Assembly: GCF_000725885.1 (NCBI RefSeq)
Contig: NZ_JODR01000004.1
Span: 62,001 to 126,000 of the forward strand
Origin: Streptomyces albus subsp. albus
Lineage (GTDB): Bacteria; Actinomycetota; Actinomycetes; Streptomycetales; Streptomycetaceae
Reading direction: 5' to 3'
DNA: 64,000 nucleotides
The translations under genes and the position numbers were made by a program. A model generated the notes under the pieces. That model ran no database searches. It was not told the DNA's origin and was given only the letters and a program-made list of their open reading frames with translations. Below are positions 16,317 to 25,027 of this stretch, piece after piece (positions within the stretch are counted from its first letter, which is position 1; every line of letters begins with the position of its first letter).

Positions 16317-17720
16317 ATGCCAACGCCCACTCCCCTGCCGATGCCGTCCCGCCTGCCGTCGGGCCGGCCCCCGCAGCACGAGCAGGAGCAAGGCAATCGG
16401 ACCGCTCTGGTCGAGGATCTGATGGAGCGCTTCCCGCACATTCCGCGGGAGGCGGTGCTGAAGGAGGACCTGCTGCGCGGCGGGATGGCCTTCGACGACT
16501 CGGCCCTGAGCGACACCACCGACGAGGCCACCGGCGAGGTCAAGCCGAAGTCGTACTTCATCTTCTCCTTCGACCACCGCACCCTTCCCGAGCTGGGCGA
16601 GGCCGCGCTGCGCCGCCCGCCGGAGGAGGTCGTCCTGACGGGCGGCCCCTGGGAGCTGCGCCGTACCGTCGTCTCCGTACGGGTGAACCCGGACTCGCCC
16701 TACCGGGTGCAGGCGGGCGAGGACGGTTCGCTCGGCCTCTACCTGGAGGGCGAGCGGATCGCGGACGTCGGTCTGCCGCCGATGCCGGACTACTACCGGC
16801 ACGCGCTCGCCAACGGGAAGTCCGTGATGGAGGTGGCGCCCACCATCCAGTGGGGCTACCTGATCTATCTGACGGTCTTCCGGGTGTGCCAGTACTTCGG
16901 CGCCAAGGAGGAGTGCCAGTACTGCGACATCAACCACAACTGGCGCCAGCACAAGGCGGCCGGGCGCCCGTACACGGGTGTCAAGCCGGTCGAGGAGGTG
17001 CTGGAGGCCCTCCAGATCATCTCCGACCACGACACGCTCGGCGCCTCGCGGGCCTACACCCTCACCGGCGGCTCGATCACCTCGCGGGTGCAGGGCAAGG
17101 ACGAGGCCGACTTCTACGGGCAGTACGCGAAGGCCATCGAGGAGCGCTTCCCGGGCCGCTGGACCGGCAAGGTCGTCGCGCAGGCGCTGCCCAAGGAGGA
17201 CGTGCAGCGCTTCCACGACTACGGCATCAGCATCTACCACCCCAACTTCGAGGTGTGGGACAAGCGGCTGTTCGAGCTGTACTGCCCCGGCAAGGAGCGG
17301 TACGTGGGCCGGGAGGAGTGGCACCGCCGCATCCTCGACTCGGCGGAGGTGTTCGGGCCGCGCAACGTGATCCCGAACTTCGTCGCGGGTGTCGAGATGG
17401 CCGCCCCGTACGGTTTCGGCACCGTGGACGAGGCCATCGCCTCCACCACCGAGGGGCTCGACTTCTTCATGTCGCACGGCATCACCCCGCGCTTCACCAC
17501 CTGGTGCCCGGAGCCGACGACGCCGCTGGGCAAGACCAACCCGCTGGGCGCCCCGCTGGAGTACCACATCCGGCTGCTGGACGCCTACCGCAGCGCGATG
17601 CAGCGGCACGGGCTGTCCTCCCCGCCCGGATACGGTCCGGCGGGCGCGGGCCGCGCGGTCTTCTCCGTCAGCTCCTTCATGGACACCCTGCCGGCGGAAG
17701 AGGGCGCGCCGGTCTCGTGA
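16317..17720 (+). CDS. Radical SAM protein with CX8CX2C cluster motif
   Basis: A 467-aa protein. Cysteines 191, 200 and 203 (VCQYFGAKEECQYC) would bind the [4Fe-4S] cluster that cleaves SAM. The spacing is CX8CX2C, not the usual CX3CX2C. Downstream are radical-SAM-barrel features such as YTLTGGSI (SAM-binding glycine-rich strand), HDYGISIYHPNFEVW and VIPNFVAGVE. AGGAG stands 11 bp before ATG 16317. The conserved N-terminal ~180 residues precede the cluster domain. Substrate unknown; no partner gene is adjacent except the small protein upstream. Confidence 0.8.
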   Translation: MPTPTPLPMPSRLPSGRPPQHEQEQGNRTALVEDLMERFPHIPREAVLKEDLLRGGMAFDDSALSDTTDEATGEVKPKSYFIFSFDHRTLPELGEAALRRPPEEVVLTGGPWELRRTVVSVRVNPDSPYRVQAGEDGSLGLYLEGERIADVGLPPMPDYYRHALANGKSVMEVAPTIQWGYLIYLTVFRVCQYFGAKEECQYCDINHNWRQHKAAGRPYTGVKPVEEVLEALQIISDHDTLGASRAYTLTGGSITSRVQGKDEADFYGQYAKAIEERFPGRWTGKVVAQALPKEDVQRFHDYGISIYHPNFEVWDKRLFELYCPGKERYVGREEWHRRILDSAEVFGPRNVIPNFVAGVEMAAPYGFGTVDEAIASTTEGLDFFMSHGITPRFTTWCPEPTTPLGKTNPLGAPLEYHIRLLDAYRSAMQRHGLSSPPGYGPAGAGRAVFSVSSFMDTLPAEEGAPVS

Positions 17721-17754
17721 GGCGCCGCGCCGCACGGCGATGATGTCCGCCCAA

Positions 17755-17789
17755 GGCTCCGGTCCGTATCCCGAGAAGGGACCGGAGCC
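17755..17789 (+). terminator. Hairpin terminator after the radical SAM gene
   Basis: A perfect 11-bp stem GGCTCCGGTCC (17755-17765) / GGACCGGAGCC (17779-17789) with a 13-nt loop lies 35 bp after the stop. There is no T-run, as is common in Streptomyces. Confidence 0.65.
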
Positions 17790-17854
17790 GCGCCGTGTGC
17801 GGAGCCGCACGGCGCACCCCTCACACGGGCGGTCTCTCACGAAGGAACGGGCGG

Positions 17855-18463
17855 ATGCGGCTGACACTGACGACGATGCTGTCGCTCGACGGCGTGATGC
17901 AGGGCCCCGGAGGCCCCGGGGAGGACCGCCGCGACGGGTTCGCCCTCGGCGGCTGGGTGGTCCCCTACGCCGACGAGGAGGTGGGCGAGCGCATCACCCG
18001 CTGGTTCACCCGCGCGGGCGGCTTCCTGCTGGGGCGGCACACCTACGAGATCTTCGCCGGGTACTGGCCGCACGTCGGCGACGAGACGGAACCGGTGATC
18101 GCGGACAGGCTGAACGGGCTGCCCAAGTACGTCGCCTCGACCACCCTGACGCACGCGGACTGGCAGCACAGCACGGTGCTGCGCGGCGAGGTGGCCGACG
18201 CCGTACGGGAGCTGAAGGAGCGGCCGGGCGACGAACTCCAGATCCACGGCAGCGGGGTGCTGGCCCGCTCGCTGATGGACGACGGTCTGATCGACGAGTA
18301 CCGGCTGCTGGTCCACCCGGTCGTGCTCGACGCGGGCCGCCGGCTGTTCGCGGGGGGAACCGGGCCGGCGGCGCTGCGCCTGACGGAATGCGACGCCCTG
18401 TCCTCGGGCGTGGTGGCGCAGACCTACGTCCCGGCGGGCAGGCCCGCGTTCGGATCGTTCTGA
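17855..18463 (+). CDS. Dihydrofolate reductase-fold (RibD C-terminal-like) protein
   Basis: A 202-aa protein of the DHFR/RibD-C family: N-terminal LTTMLSLDGVMQGPGGP, GGFLLGRHTYEIFAGYW, KYVASTTL, LQIHGSGVLARSLM and DEYRLLVHPVVLDAGRRLF. These are the standard blocks of the stand-alone YyaP-type proteins, which bind NADPH but whose substrates are mostly unknown. GAAGGA precedes ATG 17855. It is convergent with the DinB-type gene downstream, 12 bp away. Confidence 0.85.
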   Translation: MRLTLTTMLSLDGVMQGPGGPGEDRRDGFALGGWVVPYADEEVGERITRWFTRAGGFLLGRHTYEIFAGYWPHVGDETEPVIADRLNGLPKYVASTTLTHADWQHSTVLRGEVADAVRELKERPGDELQIHGSGVLARSLMDDGLIDEYRLLVHPVVLDAGRRLFAGGTGPAALRLTECDALSSGVVAQTYVPAGRPAFGSF

Positions 18464-18475
18464 CGGGTGGCCGGG

Positions 18476-18991
18476 TCAGCGGCCGGTGGCGCCGTCGGTC
18501 TGCTCGCGCAGGATGTCGGCGTGTCCGGCGTGCCGGCCCGTCTCCTCGATCATGTGGACGAGGATCCAGCGCAGTGTCGGCGGTTCGGTGCCGCCGAGCG
18601 CGCGGGCGCCGGGGCGGCCCAGGTCGTCGCAGGCGGCGATGATCTCGTCGGAGGCACGGACCGCCTCCCGGTAGGCGGCGATCAGCGTCTGTGCCGTCTC
18701 GCCCGCCGCGGGCGGCTCGTCGTCGTCGAGGGGGCGTTCGCCGCCGCGGCCCGCGTACGCCCATACGAACCAGTTGTGCTCCACCCGTGTCAGATGCTTG
18801 ACCAGGCCGAGCAGGCTGGTGCCGGAGGGCACCCCGGGGGTCAGGCCCACCTCGTCGCTCAGACCGGCCGCCTTGGCGACGACGGCTTCGCGCAGATAGC
18901 CGAGGAAGGCCACGAGGGTCTCCTTCTCGCCGCCCGCCGTCCTGGGCGGCCGGACGTCTCCCCGTGCGGAAAATCCCGTCACATCAGTCAT
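18476..18991 (-). CDS. DinB/DUF664-family protein (possible mycothiol-dependent enzyme)
   Basis: A 171-aa four-helix DinB-like protein. Conserved histidines for a metal site are seen in LLGLVKHLTRVEHNWFVWAY and in LVHMIEETGRHAGHADILRE. Actinobacterial DUF664 proteins belong to the DinB superfamily with mycothiol- or bacillithiol-dependent thiol transferases. Start ATG 18991 matches the family; an upstream in-frame extension to 19114 has no family features. Function is inferred from fold only. Confidence 0.8.
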   Translation of the reverse strand: MTDVTGFSARGDVRPPRTAGGEKETLVAFLGYLREAVVAKAAGLSDEVGLTPGVPSGTSLLGLVKHLTRVEHNWFVWAYAGRGGERPLDDDEPPAAGETAQTLIAAYREAVRASDEIIAACDDLGRPGARALGGTEPPTLRWILVHMIEETGRHAGHADILREQTDGATGR

Positions 18992-19134
18992 GCCGCCGAC
19001 TGTAACCACAATCGGCTGGCGGCTGCCCGCGTCTGCTGGTTGGCTTCCCGCATGCCCCCACCGCACAGTCCCCCACCGCCCTGCGCAAAAATGATCTTCG
19101 TCGGTGACCGGCACCGCACTGGGGGGCGACGGGG

Positions 19135-20598
19135 ATGACCCACCGCACGGCGCTCGACGCGCAGCAGCCCGCGAGCGCCTGGACGGCGCTGGGCGCCGGG
19201 CTGGAGGGCACGCTGCTGCGGCCCGGTGACCGGGACTTCACCGCGGCCCGCAAACTCGCCAACCCCCGGTTCGACGGGGTGCGCCCGGCCGCCGTCGCCT
19301 ACTGCGCGGGGCCCGGCGACATCGCCGAGTGCCTCGCCTTCGCCCGCCGGTACGGGATTCCCGTGGCCGTCCGCAGCGGCGGCCACTCCGCCGCCGGCTG
19401 GTCCACCGGCACCGGCCGGCTGGTCATCGACGTCCAGCGGATGGCCGAGGTGCGCCCCGCCGGGCGGTCCGCCACCGTGGGGGCCGGCGCGAAACTCATC
19501 GACGTCCACGCCCAGTTGACCCCGCACAAACGGACGATTCCGGCCGCCGCCGCCCCCACCGTCGGCATCTCCGGGCTGACGCTCGGTGGCGGCATCGGGC
19601 CCGTCTCCCGCGCCTACGGGCTCAGCTGCGACAGCCTCACCGGTGCCACCGTCGTCACCGCCGACGGCCGCCTCCGCCGGGTCGCCGAGGACAGCGAGAC
19701 GGACCTGTTCTGGGCGCTGCGCGGCGCCGGCGGCGGACAGTTCGGCGTGGTGACCGCGCTCGACTTCCGCACCCAGGTGGCGCCCTCCTGCCAGACGTTC
19801 TTCCTCAGCTGGCCCTGGGAACGGGCCGCGGGCGTGGTACGCGAGTGGCAACGCTGGGCCCCCGTCGCCCCGGAGGAAATGGGCACCAGCCTGCATCTGT
19901 CGGCACCGGCCGGCGGCCGGCCCGGCAGCGTACGGATGAGCGGTCTGTCCCTGGGGGCCCGCCGCGAGGTGGAGAACCACCTCGACCGGCTGGCCGGCCG
20001 GATCGGCGAGAGCTCCTGCGACCTCGCCCTGCGGCGGCACTCCTACCTGGACGCGATGAAGGTGATGGGCGGCGTCTCCGGCTGGACCCTGGCCCAGGCG
20101 CACCAGCGCGGCACCCTGCCGGGCCGGACCAGACGCGGCCGGGTGCCCCGCGAGTCGTACGCCGTACGGTCCGACTTCTACGTCCGGCCGCTGCCGCCGG
20201 CGGGCATAAGGACGCTTCTCACCCGCGTCGAGCGGCTGTCCGGGCTGCGCGGCGGCGGAGCCGGCAGTGTCGCGCTGGACGCGCTGGGCGGCGCCGTCAA
20301 CCGGCCACGCGCCGACGCCACCGCCTTCCCCCACCGCGGCGCCCGCTTCCTGGCCCGCTACCTCATCCACTGGCCCGACGCCGCCGGGGCCGAACAGGTG
20401 GCCGGCTACCGCGGCTGGCTCGACGCCACCCACGCCGCGCTCCGCCCCTGGGCCGGCGGCCACGCCTACCAGAACTGCCCCGACCCGGCACTGCGCGACT
20501 GGCGGCACGCCTACTACGGCGCCAACGCCGGCCGGCTCGCCGCCGTCAAGGCCAGGTACGACCCCGACCGGGTCTTCTGCTTCCCGCAGGCCCTCTGA
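19135..20598 (+). CDS. FAD-binding (berberine-bridge-type) oxidoreductase
   Basis: A 487-aa PCMH-type flavoprotein with a C-terminal BBE domain. The N-terminal FAD domain has PVAVRSGGHSAAGWS, where the His can carry 8-alpha-linked FAD, then GAGAKLIDVHAQL and GISGLTLGGGIGPVSRAYGL. At the usual second (6-S-cysteinyl) attachment site the sequence reads AAAPTVG, so the Cys is replaced by Ala and bicovalent FAD is not expected. The BBE end is YYGANAGRLAAVKARYDPDRVF. Such enzymes oxidise sugars or secondary metabolites. It is divergent from the DinB-like gene. Confidence 0.88.
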   Translation: MTHRTALDAQQPASAWTALGAGLEGTLLRPGDRDFTAARKLANPRFDGVRPAAVAYCAGPGDIAECLAFARRYGIPVAVRSGGHSAAGWSTGTGRLVIDVQRMAEVRPAGRSATVGAGAKLIDVHAQLTPHKRTIPAAAAPTVGISGLTLGGGIGPVSRAYGLSCDSLTGATVVTADGRLRRVAEDSETDLFWALRGAGGGQFGVVTALDFRTQVAPSCQTFFLSWPWERAAGVVREWQRWAPVAPEEMGTSLHLSAPAGGRPGSVRMSGLSLGARREVENHLDRLAGRIGESSCDLALRRHSYLDAMKVMGGVSGWTLAQAHQRGTLPGRTRRGRVPRESYAVRSDFYVRPLPPAGIRTLLTRVERLSGLRGGGAGSVALDALGGAVNRPRADATAFPHRGARFLARYLIHWPDAAGAEQVAGYRGWLDATHAALRPWAGGHAYQNCPDPALRDWRHAYYGANAGRLAAVKARYDPDRVFCFPQAL

Positions 20599-20602
20599 GC
20601 CC

Positions 20603-20625
20603 GGCGGGCCGTGAGCCGGCCCGCC
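20603..20625 (+). terminator. Terminator after the FAD oxidoreductase
   Basis: An 8-bp stem GGCGGGCC (20603-20610) / GGCCCGCC (20618-20625) starts 4 bp after the stop codon. No T-run. Confidence 0.5.
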
Positions 20626-20706
20626 CGGCGGCCCGTACGCTGGCGGTCGCACCGTCGCCGTACTCCCCCGGCCCCGGCCGGGGTGCCGCAAGACAGGAGA
20701 AGAGCC

Positions 20707-21504
20707 GTGCTCGTGCTGTTGCCGCCGTCCGAGGGGAAGGCCGAGGGCGGGCAGGGCCGCCCGCTGGACCTGGACTCGCTCTCGCTCCCCGGGCTGAACC
20801 CGGCCCGGGAGGCGGTGCTGGACGAGCTGGTGACCCTCTGCCGCGCCGACGAGGAGAAGGCACGCGAGGTGCTGGGGCTCAGCCAGGGGCTGCGCGGCGA
20901 GGTCACCAAGAACGCCGGCCTGCGTGAGGCGCCCACCCGGCCCGCCGGCCAGATCTACACCGGCGTGCTCTACGACGCGCTGGACCTGGCCTCCCTCGGT
21001 CCGGCCGCCCGGCGCCGGGCCGCGAGGCAACTGCTGGTCTTCTCCGGGCTGTGGGGTGCCGTCGGCATCGAGGACCCCATCCCCTCCTACCGGCTCTCCG
21101 GCGGGGTGAAGCTGCCCGGCGCCGGACCGCTGGGCCGCTACTGGCGGGGCCCGCTGGAGTCCGTACTGCCCGAGGCGGCGGGCGACGGGCTGGTCCTGGA
21201 CCTGCGCTCATCGGCGTACGCGGCCATGTGGAAGCCGAAGGGCCCCACGGCCCGGCGCACGGCGACCGTGCGGGTGCTCCAGTCGAAGGTGGTGGACGGC
21301 GTGGAGAAGCGGTCCGTCGTCAGCCACTTCAACAAGGCCACCAAGGGCCGCCTGCTGCGGGCCCTGCTGGAATCGGACGCCGAACCCGCGACCCCCGGCG
21401 AGCTGGCCGCAACGCTGCGGGAACTCGGGTACGTCGTGGAGGGCGACGACGCCGACAGCGCGAAGGGCCCGACGGCACTCGACGTGGTGGTCACAGAGCT
21501 GTAG
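20707..21504 (+). CDS. yaaA: Peroxide stress protein YaaA (DUF328)
   Basis: A 265-aa YaaA-family protein, usual length. It opens with MLVLLPPSEGKAEGG (the PPSEGK family signature) and has APTRPAGQIYTGVLYDALD, LWGAVGIEDPIPSYRLSGG and a C-terminal NKATKGRLLRALLE-type segment. In E. coli YaaA lowers intracellular free iron during peroxide stress and has a DNA-binding fold. GTG 20707 lies after AGGAGA. No oxidative stress genes flank it here. Confidence 0.9.
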   Translation: MLVLLPPSEGKAEGGQGRPLDLDSLSLPGLNPAREAVLDELVTLCRADEEKAREVLGLSQGLRGEVTKNAGLREAPTRPAGQIYTGVLYDALDLASLGPAARRRAARQLLVFSGLWGAVGIEDPIPSYRLSGGVKLPGAGPLGRYWRGPLESVLPEAAGDGLVLDLRSSAYAAMWKPKGPTARRTATVRVLQSKVVDGVEKRSVVSHFNKATKGRLLRALLESDAEPATPGELAATLRELGYVVEGDDADSAKGPTALDVVVTEL

Positions 21505-22110
21505 CCCCGCCCGGCGGGGCCCACTGAACCGGCGGCGCCCGGCGCCGGGCCCTGCACGGGCGGGGCCGGCGCCGTACGGGCGTGCCCGGCGTCCCCGCCG
21601 ACGCCGCGGAGGCCCGGCACCGGTGCCGCGGGGCAGGCGTGACGCACCACTCCGCAGGCCCGGCCGGAAGACGGCGCCGGGTCACCGGCCCGGCGGGCAC
21701 ACCGCGCCGGATCGCGGAACCGGCGGGCACACCGCGCCGCCCGTGCCGGGCCCCGCACAGCACGGAGCCGTCCGCACCGGGCGTGCCCGGCACCACGGCG
21801 GAGCGCGACGCCGGGGGGCGTCGCGGGGCCGCACGAGATACGCGACCGGCCAGCCGTGCGGACGTTCCACCGCACGGGAAACCTCCCGCCGGGCACGCCG
21901 GGCACGCCGGGCACCAGCCGGGCCCGGCCCGGCACGGCAGGGTGCCGCCGCGCCGGGAACGCCCGGCGCCGACACGGCCACGGCCGAGGCGCGCTTGCCG
22001 GGCACTGGGGGGCCGACACGTGCGGCGCCCGGCGGCGGGCCGCACCCGGCCGGGGCCCGCCCCAGGGCGGACCCGGGGACGGCAGGCGGCGACGGCGCAG
22101 GCGAGAGTGG
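21505..22110. repeat. Long GC-rich intergenic region with short direct repeats
   Basis: Directly after the yaaA stop a short hairpin (CCCCGCC/GGCGGGG around 21505-21519) may terminate transcription. I see no gene in the following 600 bp. A 19-bp repeat CGGCGGGCACACCGCGCCG occurs at 21691 and 21721, a 30-bp period, and GCCGGGCAC-type triplet repeats recur near 21893-21915. It resembles the other minisatellite-like spacers of this window. Confidence 0.45.
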
Positions 22111-22129
22111 CGTTGCAAGTTGTGCAACG
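22111..22129. promoter_or_regulatory. Candidate operator upstream of the KDPG aldolase gene
   Basis: A perfect 7-bp inverted repeat CGTTGCA-AGTTG-TGCAACG, with another half-site CTGTTGCG at 22131-22138, lies 41-59 bp before the aldolase start. AT-richer than its surroundings, it looks like a repressor site; GTTGCA-type half-sites fit IclR- or LacI-type regulators. The regulator is not in this window. Confidence 0.5.
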
Positions 22130-22169
22130 CCTGTTGCGTGTGATGTGGCGGGGCGGGCAGCATACGCGC

Positions 22170-22817
22170 ATGAGCAGTCCTGCCGCCTCCCCCGCGCCCT
22201 CCGTCCTCGACCTCGCCCCTGTGCTGCCCGTCGTCGTCCTGCACGACGCCGAGGACGCCGTACCCCTCGCGCGGGCGCTGGTCGCCGGCGGGCTGCCCGC
22301 GATCGAGGTGACGCTGCGCACCCCGGCGGCACCCGCGGCGATCCGGGCCATCGCCGACGCCGTGCCGGAGGCCGTCGTCGGCGCCGGCACCGTGCTGAGC
22401 GGCGACGACGTGCGGACCGCCGTGGAGGCGGGCGCCCGCTTCCTGGTCAGCCCCGGCTGGACGGACACCCTGCTGGAGGCCATGCGCGCCTCCGGAGTGC
22501 CGTATCTGCCGGGCGTCTCCACCGCCTCCGAGGTCGTCGCCCTGCTGGAGCGCGGCGTGCACGAGATGAAGTTCTTCCCCGCCGAGGCGGCGGGCGGCAC
22601 GGCCTACCTCAAGTCGCTGGCCTCGCCCCTGCCCCGGGCCCGTTTCTGCCCCACCGGCGGGGTCTCCGCCGCCAACGCGGCGTCCTACCTCGCCCTGCCC
22701 AACGTCGCCTGCGTGGGCGGCACCTGGATGCTGCCCGCCGACGCGCTCGCCGCCAAGGACTGGGACCGGGTGCGTGCCTTGGCGGCCGAAGCCTCTCAAG
22801 TGAGGTCCACTGAGTAG
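22170..22817 (+). CDS. eda: KDPG / 4-hydroxy-2-oxoglutarate aldolase
   Basis: A 215-aa class I aldolase that splits 2-keto-3-deoxy-6-phosphogluconate to pyruvate and glyceraldehyde 3-phosphate, or the analogous hydroxyoxoglutarate. Landmarks: PVVVLHDAEDAVPLARALVAGG, the EVTLRT glutamate, GAGTVLSGDD, SPGWTDTLLEAM, the Schiff-base lysine in MKFFPAEAAGG and FCPTGGVSAANAASYLA. No strong ribosome site precedes ATG 22170. Other Entner-Doudoroff genes are not adjacent, so it stands alone under its own operator. Confidence 0.92.
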   Translation: MSSPAASPAPSVLDLAPVLPVVVLHDAEDAVPLARALVAGGLPAIEVTLRTPAAPAAIRAIADAVPEAVVGAGTVLSGDDVRTAVEAGARFLVSPGWTDTLLEAMRASGVPYLPGVSTASEVVALLERGVHEMKFFPAEAAGGTAYLKSLASPLPRARFCPTGGVSAANAASYLALPNVACVGGTWMLPADALAAKDWDRVRALAAEASQVRSTE

Positions 22818-22826
22818 ATTGCCTCC

Positions 22827-23333
22827 ATGGCAACTCCTGAGACACACGGGGGACTCGGGGCGGTCTGCCCCACATGTGGCGGTACGGCGGTCCGCCCGGT
22901 CTCCGAAGCCCGGTACGCCAAGGGCTCCATGCGCAAAGACCTGACCACCCGCCTGGCGAAAGGCCCCGAGAAGGGCGGCGACGGCTGCCTCCACTTCCTG
23001 GAGGGCATGGTCCTCACCGGCATCGGCGTCGCCCTCGCCTGGACGGGCCACCAACAGGACAAGCCGCTCTACTTGTTCGGCGGCATAGCCCTGGCGGTGC
23101 TCTGCTTCGCCGGCACCCTCGGCGTCGTACGGAGCGACCGCCGCGAACGCGCCGCCGAGAAGGCCGGCGACCAGCGGGCCTCCCGCGTGTGGGAGCCCGC
23201 CCACTACTGCGACGGCTGCGAAACGGTCTTCTGCCCCGGCGGGGTGCCGTGGGCGGGCACCATGACGCCCGAGGACTTCCGGCGGTTCGTGTGGACGGAG
23301 GGCGGCTACGCGGACCAGCTGCCCACCCGCTAG
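22827..23333 (+). CDS. Membrane protein with two zinc-ribbon-like CxxC pairs, unknown
   Basis: A 168-aa protein. An N-terminal CPTCGG pair (about residue 14) and a C-terminal CDGCETVFCPGG pair could together bind zinc. Between them lie two hydrophobic segments (LHFLEGMVLTGIGVALAW and YLFGGIALAVLCFAGTLGVV) joined by a short loop, so it is probably a small membrane protein with both ends in the cytoplasm. It begins 9 bp after the aldolase stop and may be co-transcribed with it. Convergent with the XRE gene downstream. Confidence 0.7.
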   Translation: MATPETHGGLGAVCPTCGGTAVRPVSEARYAKGSMRKDLTTRLAKGPEKGGDGCLHFLEGMVLTGIGVALAWTGHQQDKPLYLFGGIALAVLCFAGTLGVVRSDRRERAAEKAGDQRASRVWEPAHYCDGCETVFCPGGVPWAGTMTPEDFRRFVWTEGGYADQLPTR

Positions 23334-23342
23334 CCGGCGCCG

Positions 23343-24158
23343 TCACGCCGCGCGGGCTGCCAGTTCCTCCAGGGTGCGGGCGGACGGTGTTCCGGGGTCC
23401 GCCGTGATCAGCACGACCTCCTGGTCGTCCTCGGGCACGAGGAGCACGTCGCAGTTCAGCCGCAGTGTGCCCGCCGTCGGGTGGTCGAGCGTCTTGGTGC
23501 GGTGACCGGGGGCGTGGACCGGGCGGGTCTCCCACAGCCGGCGGAACTCCCCGCTTCCGGCGTGGAGTTCGGCCAGCAGCGCGGCCAGCCGCGCATCGTG
23601 CGGGTAGCGGTCCGCGGCCCGGCGCAGCCGCCCCACCGCGATGCGCCCGAACTCCTCGGCGCCGGAGATCGTCTCCCGGTGCTCCGGGCACAGGAAACGG
23701 CGCCGGGCCAGATTCACCGTGCCCTGCGCGAGGTCCCCGCCGAGCAGCGTGCGGGCCAGCGGGTTCCAGGCGATGACGTCGTAGGCGGCGTCGGTGACGA
23801 TGGCGCCGGTCGCCGGCAGCCGCTCCAGCATCCCGGCCACATGCGGGCGCACCCGGCGCACCACGCCGGGGCCGGGTGGCGGCGCCGGTGTGCCCGCCAG
23901 GCCGAACAGATGGCTGCGCTCGGCCGGGGTCAGCCGCAGGGCCCCGGCCAGCGCGTCCAGGACGCGCGCGGACGGGCGGGGGCCTCTGGCCTGCTCCAGC
24001 CGGGTGTAGTAGTCGACCGACACATGGGCCAGCTCCGCGACCTCCTCGCGGCGCAGACCCGGTGTCCGGCGCAGGCCGCCCGCGGAAAGACCCACGTCGT
24101 GCGGGCGCAGCCCCGCCCGGCGGCTGCGCAGGAAGCGGGCCAGTTCCGCTCGCGCCAT
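23343..24158 (-). CDS. XRE regulator with MmyB-type ligand domain
   Basis: A 271-aa regulator. An N-terminal helix-turn-helix (LARFLRSRRAGLRP, then RTPGLRREEVAELAHVSVDY and YTRLEQARG) is followed by the MmyB-like ligand-binding domain (VTDAAYDVIAWNPLARTLLG, LCPEHRETISG, HPTAGTLRLNCDVLLVPEDD). In this family the C-terminal domain is thought to bind fatty-acid-like ligands. ATG 24158 has GAGGGG before it. It is divergent from the SDR gene over 70 bp, the standard arrangement in which the MmyB-type regulator controls the neighbouring dehydrogenase. Confidence 0.9.
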   Translation of the reverse strand: MARAELARFLRSRRAGLRPHDVGLSAGGLRRTPGLRREEVAELAHVSVDYYTRLEQARGPRPSARVLDALAGALRLTPAERSHLFGLAGTPAPPPGPGVVRRVRPHVAGMLERLPATGAIVTDAAYDVIAWNPLARTLLGGDLAQGTVNLARRRFLCPEHRETISGAEEFGRIAVGRLRRAADRYPHDARLAALLAELHAGSGEFRRLWETRPVHAPGHRTKTLDHPTAGTLRLNCDVLLVPEDDQEVVLITADPGTPSARTLEELAARAA

Positions 24159-24228
24159 GCTGCTCGCCCCCTCGCCTGGTACAGGTGATCCCTGGCAGGG
24201 CCACCGCCGCCGCAGGACCATCGCTGTC

Positions 24229-24942
24229 ATGAACGATCGCACAGCTCTCGTCACCGGTGCCAACAAGGGCATCGGCCACCAGATCGCCCGTCTGCTCGTC
24301 GCGGAGGGCTTCACCGTGTACGTGGGCGCCCGGGATGCCGGGCGCGGGCGGCGGGCCGCCGAGGAGATCGGCGGGGGCGCCCGCCCGCTGGTCCTGGACG
24401 TGACGGACCAGGACAGCATCACCGCAGCGGCCGGGCACGTCGACCGCCTGGACGTGCTGGTCAACAACGCCGGCATCGGTGCTTCGCCGGCCGCGCCGGA
24501 CGTGGCGACGGCCGAGGAGTTCCGGCAGGTCTACGAGACGAACGTGTTCGGTGTGGTCGCGGTGACCAACGCCTTCCTGCCCGTCCTGCGCCGGTCGCCG
24601 CACCCGCGCATCGTCAATGTGTCCAGCGGGACCGGATCGCTGACCTGGAGCGTGAGCCCCAACCCCCAGTTCACGCCGGGCAGCGGCGCAGCCGCCGCGT
24701 ACCGCTCGTCCAAGACCGCCCTCAACGCCCTGACCGTCCTGTACGCGCAGACGCTCTCCGAGGGCGGTTTCAAGGTCAACGCGCTGGCCCCGGGGCTGCG
24801 GGCCACCGATCTGAACGCGCGGGCCGCCGCCGGCGGCGATCCGGCGGAGGCCGCACAGGGCGCCGTCCGGCTGGCCCTCCTGCCCGACGACGGCCCCACC
24901 GGGGAGTTCTTCTCCTGGGACGGCACACCCGTGCCGTGGTGA
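24229..24942 (+). CDS. SDR-family oxidoreductase paired with the MmyB-type regulator
   Basis: A 237-aa classical SDR. NADP-binding TGANKGIGHQIA at residues about 9-20 with a basic residue in VGARDAGRGRR, LDVLVNNAGIG, catalytic NVSSGTGSL serine and YRSSKTALN (YxxxK). The protein resembles carbonyl-reductase-like SDRs that reduce small aldehydes, ketones or quinones. Its expression is probably controlled by the XRE regulator transcribed from the shared 70-bp region. Convergent with the RNase H gene, with about 85 bp between. Confidence 0.9.
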   Translation: MNDRTALVTGANKGIGHQIARLLVAEGFTVYVGARDAGRGRRAAEEIGGGARPLVLDVTDQDSITAAAGHVDRLDVLVNNAGIGASPAAPDVATAEEFRQVYETNVFGVVAVTNAFLPVLRRSPHPRIVNVSSGTGSLTWSVSPNPQFTPGSGAAAAYRSSKTALNALTVLYAQTLSEGGFKVNALAPGLRATDLNARAAAGGDPAEAAQGAVRLALLPDDGPTGEFFSWDGTPVPW

Positions 24943-25027
24943 GCCGCCCGGCGCAGCCGCGCCGAGAGTGCCGGCACAGCCGCGGCCGGGCTTCGGCGCG
25001 GGTGTCCCGGCGCACCCGCGCCCAGGC

